A model generated the notes under the pieces. The model was given only the letters and a program-made list of their open reading frames with translations. It did no database searches and was not told where the DNA came from. A stretch of 64,000 nt of DNA from Siphonodentalium dalli (lineage: Eukaryota; Mollusca; Scaphopoda; Gadilida; Siphonodentaliidae): positions 140,945,954 through 141,009,953 of the forward strand of contig CP136064.1 in the NCBI GenBank assembly GCA_032622095.1. Reading direction: 5' to 3'. This document shows positions 49,010-59,617 of this stretch, piece after piece. A program made the translations under genes and the position numbers. Position 1 is the first letter of the stretch; every line of letters starts with the position of its first letter.

Positions 49010-49680
49010 TATTTGACCTGATGAACTTATTTGAACAAATCTGAATGTGAGTCACATTCAGGTAGGGAATTCATATAGATCTTGAGAAGAAAACAATTGT
49101 TGATGGATGGATGGACAGAACAATGGATGGAAGCTAGGACACTCCGACAGACCAACAGTTTTAATCCAATATACCCCCCCACTTTTTTGTCCATAATAAG
49201 GTATAATGAGTTCACATATATAAGTGGTTAAGAAAATAATATTGGAACAGCCAAGCGTGAATTTAGTGTCTGAGGTCTCAAAAGGGTGAATGTAGTGATG
49301 CTATTCTGTTAAAGGTGGGCTAGCATCACCAAATTCACCATCTGGGAACCCAATTTGACTTAGTCCTCAACTGCTATGGGAGACCTAGGGACAGACAGAA
49401 GTTCTCCAGCTGAAGTTGGTGACATTTAATACTGACATATGACAGTATCCGCACCCATTTGACACCTCAATTATGCATTTTAGAATCTGAAAAGAAGGGA
49501 AAAGAGCTGCTAAAAATGTCAATTTGAGACTCTAGATACTTCCCAGAAGATGAAGCATAAGCAGAATGAGGTCCTCATAGGGTGTATTTGGCGATGCTAG
49601 CCTGCTGTGCAGGGTAGCATAATTAAATTCACCCTCTGGGAACCTCATTCTACAAATGCCAGACACACTTAAAGCTCTGA
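49010..49680 (+). repeat. Second copy of the composite repeat at 20440-21150
   Basis: It has the same order as at 20.4-21.1 kb: a family B core unit, a GATGGATGGACAGA microsatellite, CAATATACCCCC, AAGTGGTTAAGAAAATAATA, then MITE blocks with AAGCAGAATGAGGTCC. The two copies share boundaries, so the composite moved or was duplicated as one piece. Confidence 0.75.
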
Positions 49681-50069
49681 GAAAAGGAATTTAATCTGAT
49701 ATTAATGACCAGTGTATTGTAAACAATGATGGTGCTACATTGTCAACTTTAGAAAACAAATGTACAACACTATTAATCTCATTTAAATTATGAATGACAT
49801 GAATACACTCCCTGGGGACTCTGCCTATATCTACAGCAGTTCTCTTATCTATCTATCTGGCCCTGATTATAAACAACATGTGTCATGTCTATCAGTCTGG
49901 CAGTTCAGAGCAGAGTTGGCTTGTAATGGGAATGCACAGATATCAATGATATGCATAGATTTCAATCAAATTGAGTGGGGTGACTAGAGGTACCTACACC
50001 CGAAGAAGTAATGTCATAAGTTCTTCAAAATTTTAATTAAATGTTTTTTATTTTATTTAAATAAAAAAT

Positions 50070-50535
50070 ATTTTATTTAATAAAAAAAAAAAAATTATTA
50101 AAAATAAAATAGATATAATTTTTTTTTTGGTTAAATTGAGCAATAAGTTAAATCTAAAAAAAATATTTTTTTCAGATTAATGTCCATAGCCCCACCCACA
50201 TTTGACCCAGTGACCTCATTTGAACAAATCTGAACCACAGTCACCCAAGGTACCCTCATACCAAATATGAACCCATTCGGCCCGACAACTTCAAAAAGAA
50301 GTCGTTTTAAGAATTACTATGTGGAAAAATAGTTATGGTCCTGACATCAAAACTATTTGACTCGGTGACCTCATTTGAACAAATCTGAATGAGAGTCAAC
50401 TAGGGAACATCCACACCAAATATAAACCAATTCGGTCTTACGGTTCCAGAGGAGAAGATGTTCAAAGAATTGTTGACGGATGGATGGACGGACGAGGAGT
50501 GATGACTATAGCTCCACCAGGGACAGGTGAGCTAA
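50070..50535 (+). mobile_element. Helentron-like family B fragment (right half)
   Basis: AAATTGAGCAATAAGTTAAAT leads into two core units, GACGGATGGATGGACGGACG, then the terminal hairpin and GTGAGCTA followed by host AAAAG. Confidence 0.75.
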
Positions 50536-51119
50536 AAAGCATCAAAATCACACGAAGTGTGGAAAGGGTTAATCATTTTCAATGACATCATATCATGGAA
50601 CTAAGGAATGTGTGGATTAATTTGTTTCTAAGATAAGACAACAGTGTCTGTAAATGGCAATGTCTGTAAATAGCAATGTCTGTAAAACATCCCTACAAAT
50701 TAACAATGGACTATTCCAATTTGTTATTTTAGAATAGGCATCTTATAGAGAGTAAATTAACTAATGTCATGAACCTGTTTCAACAAAGGGGTTAACTTAA
50801 TATTGCACAGAAAACAGAACTGGACCAGAGAGTCATCAATCAGAGTTTTGACAGATTTTTATCAACAGACTCTGCTATCTATCTATCTAGTGTCCAGCTA
50901 AACATAACTCAATGCCAACAAGAAAACCATAGTCAGAAATGGTAACGCCACCAAGATCATATTATTAGCCATAAATATAAATTATAATATAAAATATTAT
51001 TCATTAGTTAGCGCTAATATAGGTGCTAACTAATGAATAATATTATTTGATTGACTTGTTAAATAACATCTAATAAATATTCATCTTATTTACAACTTTA
51101 AGGAGTCCTTCTGGCACAC

Positions 51120-51240
51120 GAGAATATTTATCGCCGTTTGTGGTACGTTCTGATTTTTGTCAGAATACCCTGACCAGGTTGCGATCCCCGGTCCGATAGC
51201 CGAGAGACCAATACGCTACCTCTCGGCTACCGACTTCCCT
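51120..51240 (-). mobile_element. tRNA-derived SINE head (fragment)
   Basis: The - strand has an A-box-like GGTAGCCGAGAGGTAG and a B-box-like GGGGATCGCAACC about 45 bp later, as in Pol III promoters of tRNA-derived SINEs. A proper anticodon arm and acceptor stem do not form, so it is not a working tRNA. Confidence 0.45.
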
Positions 51241-52139
51241 TATATCGAACATATATTCAATATTCCTTTACATTCTTACAATGGACTTTATTGTTACTTG
51301 AATTCCACCCATATTTGCATGTGGTTGGGAACATTGATATAAAGAATGATATAAAGTATCCGTTTGAGTTGGGCAATTGGTACTCAGTCAAAATGGTGGC
51401 CAAACTGGTGCCACAAATTGTTGTCATCGACATTGTCACTTATACATTAGCATATAAACAGTCAAAAGTATATACAAATATATATCATTCTGCATGGAGT
51501 TGGGTCTGTGTGCCTACATACACGTACCGTCCACCGTCATGTACTGTTCAGCATGACTACACACGTTAGTAATGCCTCCAAATGCCATTTTGTCGCCGTA
51601 GGGTACGCACACATAGGGGGCACAGCCACAACGGCATATTATACATTGGTGTATGGTAAATGTACGCACGTGCACACGGACGCTCAGGATACTGCAGCAC
51701 TCGAGAGTAATCCTACTGGCCAACTGACCCCAACCGATTGGGACACACGCACCTACATGCACAGTCACACATGCACACGCAACTTACAAGATTTATTTGT
51801 ATAATTGAATGGTTTTATAAAAGCAAGTGCGTTTTCAATATAATATAATTCATGTGAGAATTGGCGACATATAACCTGGATATCATATGTCATGGATGTG
51901 ACGATAAGGTGTCACGTATAGTTAAAGTGAAGCATTAGTGAGGTATATATATAATTATATGTGACATATTCATTTCGATGACAATATTATAGTGGTCGAT
52001 ATATGTATGAATAAAAGAATGACAAACGTGCACTATATGAAGTAACACTGGTCATACCAGCATACAGGTAATAAGCTTGCCACATTTTGACAACATTTTT
52101 CGAAAATTATAATTGGAATGTCGTCATCTTCAATCATGA

Positions 52140-53616
52140 TATCGCTCTCAATTTCTGATAAGTACACTTAATTTGTCTTCTCCTGAGAACGATTCATATT
52201 TGATGTAGGCATTAATCCCAAGTGCATCCATAATAAACATATTCCATCTCATTTGTAAACGAAAACATGGCCATACAATCAATGAATATATGAGACAAAA
52301 TGTCGGTCGTGGTAGAACCACAGTTCGTACATGAAATTTCTCTGTTGATTCCTATTTGGCTTATCAATTTGCCAATTGTGAGATACATGGTCTTGTCTTC
52401 TGGATATAATTTGCATAGGTGCCAAACATAGGACATACATAATTCTGTGTGTATTCTAGTTGAAGAGAGAAAAACTTGGGTCAAAATTTGTTCTTGATTT
52501 CCATGCATCCGCGTGTGATGTTTCCATTCCTGTGTTAAAAATATGTTTCCAAGAGTTTTTGTCTGGAAAAAAAGACTGTGTGGCAAATTGGTAAAGGTAA
52601 TTCGATAAGTCATATTGATCAAGTATTTGCATAATGTCACAAAAGTAGTTTTTAGAACAAGACACACATGACTCAGTGGTAGACAAAAGCATGTATTCAT
52701 ACATTCTGTGAAATAAAAGTTTTCTTATTGTTGCATTCAACATTACACAAGGATGATAATAGTGATATTTTCTTTTTATTTATGTAGAAGTCTATTGAAT
52801 GAATTCCAAGTAAGCCAAGAGCGATATCGGTCTGGGTCCTGGGTTCGAATCCCTGTATCGTTTTTATGCAAAATCTGAGTTCTTTCTATTTTAAGAATTT
52901 CATTTTGGGTTATATTCCACAATAAGGCTGAACAACGCTCTTGGCAAAATGACTGATTTATATATCATAGTGAGGAACTCAGAGGAGTTAACCTCCAGCA
53001 TACAAGCCAGAATTCGACAGCATAAGGAACGTGCTTCTCAGTTTGTCACATACATGTGCAATAAAATTATTTGTTTGTTTATACTTTGCAATTGGGATTC
53101 CCAGGTGGACTGTACTGTCCACTTCTTTAAGGTGTTCAGACCCCATGATCCAAAGGTGTTTACACTTATCGGCTTGTGTGTTTGTCTCATTAAGCACCAT
53201 TATTACAGATTTAGAAGAGTTATACTTGTAACGCCATGTATAGCTATAACTCAAACACATATTGATAAGTGAATTCAAACCATGTTCAGTTAGTGATAAA
53301 AGTAGCATGTCATCTGTGTGAGTTGGGCATGTGAATTTAATTGATTCCATATGAAAGCCATACATTGACTTTGATAGTAATGTGATCAGTTCGTGAACGT
53401 AGACCATGTAAAATTTCGGAGAGCACATTCACCCCTGCCTTGTTCCTTGGTCAATTTGTATTAATCTGGATGTAACATCGTTATATCTCACAGTACAATA
53501 GACACCAGAGAGCAATTGGTGCACAAATTTGAAAGCAATTCCAGTTGGACCCCTCTCATACAATTTATACATAAGTCCGTCTATCCACACCATATCAAAG
53601 GCTTTCCATACATCTA
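52140..53616 (-). pseudogene. LINE ORF2, C-terminal part: reverse transcriptase from motif A to the end
   Basis: On the - strand the frames carry LDVWKAFDMVWIDGLMYKL (motif A with a catalytic Asp, right at 53616), then GVYCTVRYND...QGTRQG, then THTDDMLLLSLTEHG (motif C, usually Y-A-D-D; the Ala is Thr here), then a thumb-like region and a terminal Cys/His module EISCTNCGST...LSHIFIDC (about 52320). Frameshifts and stops near 53428 and 52700 show that it is dead. The piece before motif A lies 2.3 kb away at 55937-57076, beyond two inserted elements. Confidence 0.88.
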
Positions 53617-54762
53617 ACGAGAGGCCAATCACGATCGGCAGATGATGACCCATCCCTTGGCGATAGTAAATTACTATGATTGGAATCATAAATGAGAGTT
53701 TTGGTGTTGAATTATAGAGTATACTGTTATGTACTATTATAGACAAATGTACATAACACTCGCATTTATATAAGAGAATGCACTGGTACAGGATCTGTAA
53801 TGCTGCACCACCACAGCCTTGGGTTAAATGTGAAAGGTGACCTGGACATGGAATACTTGGGTTAAGAGAGTCCAATTTAAGTTCTACCAACAATATCGAT
53901 CAAGATAAGCCACCTCATTATTGACCCATTAATATCAATTATATAGCAGAGCTGTCAACAAATCACAGGAATTGTTTATGTTGAAAGCTGACATCTCTAT
54001 TAAACTAATAACATTTATAATGATCTCAGACCATCTGTAGAGTGATATCTTCAGCTGTGCAAGGCAGCACAGATGTCCAAGTCTACTGTTATTATAATCA
54101 TGTGATGTGTATTGTTGAATCTTTATTTTAAATTAGATACCATAGCTTTCTTTATCAGATTATCTGCACATTGGCATAAGAGACATCAGAACATAATATA
54201 GCCTTATCAATAGCGAAGTAGTCCAAAGGCATGGGATGGATTGGTGAATTGGATTTAATGTCGCTCCAAACAAATTTACCAGTACATAACACAAGATTTT
54301 TGACCGATTTAAACAAATTTGGTGTATTGCCTCGGGGTACCCTTGGCAGAGTTATAATGGTGTTAGTTTTTCAAATTTTGTTAAGAAATTTTTAGTATAT
54401 ATATATATATATATTTTTTGTTGTTTTTTGTTTTTAAATTGAGCAAGGAATTCAATCTAAATTTTTTTTTTTTTTTGTAAGAGTGAATATTTTTTTGAAA
54501 AAGGGCCATAACTCGGTTAAAAATAGTCCGATCAAACCCATATTCAAACTCGATCTGTCTTTTGTACTGAGAAATTCATATACAAAATTTGGTTCCAATC
54601 AGATAGAAAATATTTGAGTTATCGCACCATGCGTAGAGTGTATATGGACAGACAGACAGACAGACAGACATACAGACAGACAGACAGACGGACGGACTAA
54701 CGATGAGTGGTCAATCCGGACAACGACACTATGTTTACCACACTATGGTATGGGTAAACATA
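53617..54762 (+). mobile_element. Helentron-like family A element, first of a head-to-tail pair
   Basis: It starts ACGAGAGGCCAATCACGATC at 53617 and ends TATGGTATGGGTAAACATA at 54762. It includes the hairpin-rich segment (TGCACTGGTACAGGATCTGT), a core matching 30770-31447 inverted, the entry GTTATAATGGTGTTAG near 54345, an (AT)n run, one tandem unit, and a GACA/GACGG microsatellite. A second element starts at the next base. Confidence 0.85.
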
Positions 54763-55936
54763 ACGATTGGCAGATCTTTAAACCATACCTTGGTGATAGC
54801 GATTAGCTATTTTTATAAATCCTTACACCAACCTTTTCATGAGTGCAAAAGTTTCAACAATTCACACTTTAAATAGTGATCCTGTGAAAAATATAGACTT
54901 ATCACATTGTGTCAACAGGATTGGTGGAGGATGTTAATATTTTTAAGCAAATAAACCAAATGCGATAGCGATTAGCTATTTTTATAAATCCTTACACCAA
55001 CCTTTTCATGAATGCAAAAGTTTCAACAATTCACACTTTATATAGTGATCCTGTGAAAAATATTTACTTATCACATTGTGTCAACAGGATTGGTGGAGGA
55101 TGTTAATATTTTTAAGCAAATAAACCAAATGACCCTCATTTGCAGGTTATGGGTGTGTTATCTTACTCTCATGTGCCTAATAATTGTGATGGCCTAATAA
55201 TAGTGATGGATGGTGATTTATGCTGAAAATAATAATAGTGATGGCAATTTCACTCTATGTCTCAATGCCAAATAATAGTGATCATTGGAAATATTTTCCA
55301 AAATTAATAATCGTGCTGACACTATTATTAGGCACCTGAGAGTAAACTATGCCAAGAACTATAAACATAATCAATGGAAATATTTGATTTATAAATCGGA
55401 TAGTATGGGGTTAATCTTACCCAAACAGAAAACAAAACTGGACCAGAGAGTCATCAATCAGTTTGACATATGATAAACAAACCCTGCCAGCCACCACTTG
55501 TAGTATCTAATGTCCATAGCAATAAATAACTCATTTCAATAATACACCTGGTCTGTGTTAATATATGTTCTCTTCAAATTAACAGCAGCAAAGAAGTATT
55601 AATTACTTGAATTATAAAGGACAATAACTCTGTTAAAATATATCGGATCAAACCCATATTCGAACTCGATCTGTATTTAGGGGTGATAAATTCATATACC
55701 AAATTTGGTGCTGATCAGATAAAAAATGTTTTGAGTCATTACAGCTTGGGTGAATTCTAAGTAAACATAAGAGTGAAAAGGGTTAATTAAACAATACCGA
55801 AAACCATACCGATGAAGAACATGCTAAGAAAAACCTAGGTAAGAAATATGAGGCAGGACAGACAGATGGACGAACGACGAGTGGTCAATCCGGACAACGA
55901 CACTATGTTTACCATACTATGGTATGGGTAAACATA
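54763..55936 (+). mobile_element. Helentron-like family A element, second of a head-to-tail pair
   Basis: The left end ACGATTGGCAG has lost about 14 bp relative to ACGAGAGG...CGATTGGCAG. It then has GCGATTAGCTATTTTT and an internal tandem duplication of about 170 bp (54797 and 54967). The right end is the hairpin at 55905-55935 plus A. It contains the mariner-type MITE at 55166-55342. Confidence 0.85.
55166..55342. mobile_element. Mariner-type MITE, 177 bp, TA target
   Basis: Inverted ends CTCTCATGTGCCTAATAAT and ATTATTAGGCACCTGAGAG are flanked by TA (55164-55165, 55343-55344). The same host repeat at 45600 lacks the insert and has a single TA, confirming a TA duplication as in Tc1/mariner elements. 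The interior repeats AATAATAGTGATGG. Confidence 0.92.
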
Positions 55937-57076
55937 AAAAGCAACAGTACAATTTTTGGTTTCTTTCAGCGTTAAAATCGATGCATTCCTGTGTTAGATA
56001 AGAAGTCATGGTTGAACTTGTATGTTTTTGAAAACCGTGTTGGAGGGGGTTAACTGATAAGATATGCGGTGCATGTAGCTCGATTCGATTCTGCAAGACT
56101 TTTCCAGCAGTTTGTATAATGTAGGCATTAGAGTTATGGCCCTGTAGCTGTCGAACGAGTGTTTAGGTTTAGACCCTCCTTTATGTAATGTGATTATGAC
56201 ACCTCCTTTGGCAACCCCAGGTATATATAACCATGTCGCAATATTGCTGAGAATAATTGAAAGAGGCTATCAACCAGACAATCACCACCATATATAATAT
56301 TCTCGTTGTAAATATTATCATAACAGGGCGATTTATTGCGACTGAGAGTATTCACCTCAGCATGCTCTGCACATAATGATCGTACTGGAACCAATGATGT
56401 TTTATTATATCCAGTTAGTCGAAATGAGTTATTGCCAGTGGCGAATACTCTCAGTCGCAATAAATCGCCCGGTTATGATAATATTTACAACGAGAATATT
56501 ATATATGGCGGTGATTGTCTGGTTGATAGCCTCTGTCAATTATTCTCAGCAATATTGCAGCATGGGGCTGCCAAAGGAGGGGTCATAATCACATTACATA
56601 AAGGAGGGTCTAAACCTATGCATAGCTTTTCTTTTACATATTTTGCGACGATTTCAAAGTGATCATTGTCAAAATGTTCGCTTGTCAGTGGTGAATATAG
56701 ATTCTCAAAATATCTAGACCATGCATTGGCAATTTCTGAATTTGACTGAAAGGTTTGCATATGACCATTTTCTTTAAATATAGTAGAAGATGTTTGATTT
56801 GTTGCAGAGCGTCTGTCAATTTCGTCGTCACGCTGCTTGATGAATTGTTCTGACCCTTTTCTGTACTCGCGACGAAATTGTGCCTTTGCGTGTTTATCGT
56901 TCACATAACTAATGTTATTTACTTGCCGCGGTCTACCATTGTTTATCCATATGGCTCTGTACGCCTTCATTTCACTGTGAAGTTGGCTCAGATTTGGCGT
57001 CCAAAATGGTTTCAAATGTTTCTGAAATTTCTTTCCGGGCAAAGCATTTTCTGATGCATTATTGATAGCCAAAAAC
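55937..57076 (-). pseudogene. LINE ORF2, middle part: linker and reverse transcriptase up to motif A
   Basis: Reading down from 57072, the linker HLKPFWTPNLSQL, then WINNGRPRQV and FRREYRKGSEQ, runs to about 56630. Next comes an inverted duplication (56161-56625), then the reverse transcriptase start NKSPCYDNIYNENIIYGGD, GGVIITLHKGGSKPKHSF, SYRAITLMPTLYKLLEK (about 56080-56340), and the stretch leading to CCF that stops at 55937. The next residues (LDVWKAFD) are at 53616, after the inserted elements. Confidence 0.87.
56161..56625. repeat. Inverted duplication of a reverse-transcriptase segment
   Basis: The arms, about 56161-56355 (- strand sense) and 56441-56625 (+ strand sense), both encode NKSPxYDNIYNENIIYGGD through LHKGGSKP. 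The spacer is about 85 bp. Small differences (Cys/Gly in NKSPC versus NKSPG, an extra ATATAT in one arm) show that the arms have begun to diverge. Confidence 0.88.
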
Positions 57077-57077
57077 T

Positions 57078-57389
57078 AGGGGGCCTCGGTGGCTCAATCG
57101 GTTAGGGGTACCACTCCAAGCCGTTTCGCCCTCCAGCGCTGGCGATAAGGGTTCAAATCCACATGTTTCCATCGTGGACTTTGTAACTCGAAATCGTTAT
57201 CTGGTGGAGTTGCCAGTTACTCGCCGATGGCCGGTGGTTTGCCGCACATGGTTGACGAGTTTATCAGCCATTGAAATCACTGTTAGATTAGTCGCAAGTG
57301 TGCGGATTTCCTCCACCACTAAAACTGACAATGTCGTGATATGGCCTTAGTGGCTAAAGCGACAATAACCCTCAATCAATCAATCAATC
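57078..57389 (+). mobile_element. tRNA-derived SINE with 13-14 bp target duplication
   Basis: The tRNA-like head has an A box (TGGCTCAATCGG, 57090-57101) and a B box (GGTTCAAATCC, about 57149-57159). A 150-bp body follows (GGTGGAGTTGCCAGTTACTC, GGATTTCCTCCACCACTAAA), ending in an (ATCA)n tail. The target duplication is GATAGCCAAAAACT (57064-57077) versus GATAGCCAAAACT (57390-57402). It is inserted in the LINE linker, opposite to the LINE's direction. The TCCTCCACC body motif recalls animal SINE central domains, but I do not name the family. Confidence 0.88.
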
Positions 57390-58100
57390 GATAGCCAAAA
57401 CTATACATTGATATGATTCAGAAATGTCGTTTTCTGTGCGAAATTTGAGAGTTGGTATACGATTTGCTAATGTCTGATAATTTGAAAGAATACATTAAAG
57501 TCAGACTTGAGTTTTTTCCAATTGAAACGCGAAGATGTATTCCTATTACTTTTTAATCTATCTTGATTTATCGGTATCTCTAAAGAAATTGTAAATGATC
57601 TGTGGTTCGAAACATCTAAAGAATCATCATGAATAACATCACATGAGTGAATAAGATGTTTGTCATTATTATGGAGTAAGAAATTATCAATTATTAATTG
57701 ACCGGTAACACTATAAGATACACATGTTGGAAGTCTCTTGGTAGGACAATTTTCGTGGTTCACAGAAAAGTATTGTTTTGTTTTAACACACTCTTTGAAT
57801 ATTGTATTTCTTTTGTCATTTTTATCACAGTTTCCATTGAAATCTCCCATGAATATTACCCAACCAAGTGATCCGTACACATCAATGAGGTCACTAATTT
57901 TCTGAATGTATTGCTCATATGCATCTAGACTTTCATTTGTGGATGGTAGCTGATAAACTTGGAATATATATGTAAAATTATTAGTAGCCAGTTGAACTTG
58001 CATTCCAATTATCCTGTCATCGTTCAGTTCAATCTGCAACACAACGTTGGCATAATTTTTGTGAAAGAAAATGGCGATACCGCCACTAATACCCCACTAA
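57390..58100 (-). pseudogene. LINE ORF2, N-terminal endonuclease domain (incomplete)
   Basis: The - strand frame from about 58098 reads GGIAIFFHKNYANVVLQIEL, RIIGMQVQLATNNFTYIFQV, then IFMGDFNGNCDKND and DVSNHRSFTISLEIP. These are the GDFN and S-N/D-H signatures of the apurinic-type endonuclease of LINEs. One frameshift near 57475 leads into the linker frame (TLANRIPTLKFRTE), which continues past the SINE. The first part of the domain (N/QET motifs) is missing because the tandem array begins at about 58100. Confidence 0.88.
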
Positions 58101-58662
58101 TGGCCATACAGCCCAGGGTTCTATATATACCAATACCCTGCACACTCGGCCATTCATACACTCCAGGCTTGAATATACACCTCACCCATGACAATCATAC
58201 ACCAAATATATTACCATACAGTCACTCTGTGTATACCTATTCACTCCAAATTTTGCCAAAGGTCACTCACATATACCTTATATATTTAGCCACACCCATG
58301 GCCATACAGCCAATCAAAATATACATATACACCACACCCATAACCATAGTCACTTCAAGTATATACCACCAATGGTCATACAGCCCTTCTCTCTATATAT
58401 ATATCAATACCCCACACACTCAGCCATTTATACACTCCAGGATTGAATATACACCTCACACATGACAATCATACACCAAATTTATTACCATACAGTCACT
58501 CCTTGTATGCCTATTCACTCCACCATTGGCCAAATGTCACTCCCTGTATACCTAGTCGCCACACCCATGGCCATATAGCCACTCAAGATATCCATATACA
58601 CCACACCCATAGCCATCGAGTCACTCCAACTATCAACCCCCTCAATGATATGGTCATACAGC

Positions 58663-58709
<47 letters not shown>

Positions 58710-59260
58710 AATACCCTGCACACTCGGCCATTCATACACTCCATGCTTGATTATATACACATCACCCATGACAATCATACACCAAATGTATTTCCATGCA
58801 GTCACTCCGTGTATACCTATTCACTCCTCCATTTGGCCATACGGTCTATCATCCCTGTATATATGTACCTATTCGCCACACCCAGCATGGCAATTCAGTC
58901 CTTCAATATATACTTATACCCTGTACACACGGTCATTCATGCACTCCAGACTTGCATATACACCTCACCCATGACAATACAGCCACCCAAGGTACAACTG
59001 TGCGTCCCAGACATGACCATACAGTCACTCCATATATACATAAAAACACAGATAACTGTGTAGCTACTCTTGTTTTACACATACACCACATCCAAGTACA
59101 TGTATATACATATTCACCTCGCACATGACCACTCCTTATAGTCCTATGCATCTCACTGTGGACCCCACCCATTACCATATAGCTACTCCATGTATAACTA
59201 TTCACCTCACACCACAACAGACACTCCCTGGCTGCCATTTTGATATACACCATATATTAA
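58100..59260 (+). repeat. Higher-order tandem array (about 280-300 bp units of 30-45 bp subunits)
   Basis: The subunits are variants of CCATACAGTCACTCC...TATACCTATTCACC...ACACCCATGG. Longer units recur: CACACTCGGCCATTCATACA at about 58141 and 58720, a variant at 58418, and GACAATCATACACCAAAT at about 58189, 58466 and 58768. An (AT)n run of about 40 bp is at 58667-58707. Frames of 100-200 codons (57959-58465, 58443-59063) encode only repeat peptides of Tyr/Thr/His/Pro. Confidence 0.92.
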
Positions 59261-59501
59261 GTCAATCATTCATCCATTAAAATTAATTTGTCATATCTGA
59301 GGGGGACCACCCCACCCCCCCTGGCATCCGGCATCCGGCCTAAAATGGGGGGTGGCATCTGGAATACTCCATAACAGAGGGTGGCATCCGGAATACTAAT
59401 TATACCAATTTAACCCATTGTTGCCAATGTTTATAGCTAAAACAACGCATTGGCAGTATCAAATGTGTAATTCATTTGATATTTTACCATATACACTCAT
59501 A

Positions 59502-59617
59502 TTATGCCAAAAAATCCTCAAGAAATCTATTGAACTTGATCTGTCGTCCACTCCTTGTTGATCTGCTTGGTATGACTGGTATATGTACATTTACTTCTTC
59601 GTCTGAGTCAATCTCGC
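59502..59617 (-). CDS. Unidentified gene, terminal coding exon
   Basis: The acceptor is CATTTTTTGCAG|GCGAG. It joins the previous exon in frame (G + GC gives Gly) and ends at TAA 59502-59504. The product is GEIDSDEEVNVHIPVIP then STRSGRQIKFNRFLEDFLA. Confidence 0.68.

Noticed and set aside
52800-52870. tRNA or SINE B box (GGGTTCGAATCCC)
   Set aside because: A good B box, but no matching A box at the right distance and no SINE body, so I only note it as a possible remnant.
57078-57165. tRNA gene
   Set aside because: It has A and B boxes, but the acceptor stem and anticodon arm do not form a proper cloverleaf and the sequence continues into a SINE body with an (ATCA)n tail and a target duplication.
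57959-59128. Large open frames on the + strand (up to 206 codons)
   Set aside because: They translate the tandem array into Tyr/Thr/His/Pro repeats, and several frames are open at once. They lack any domain.
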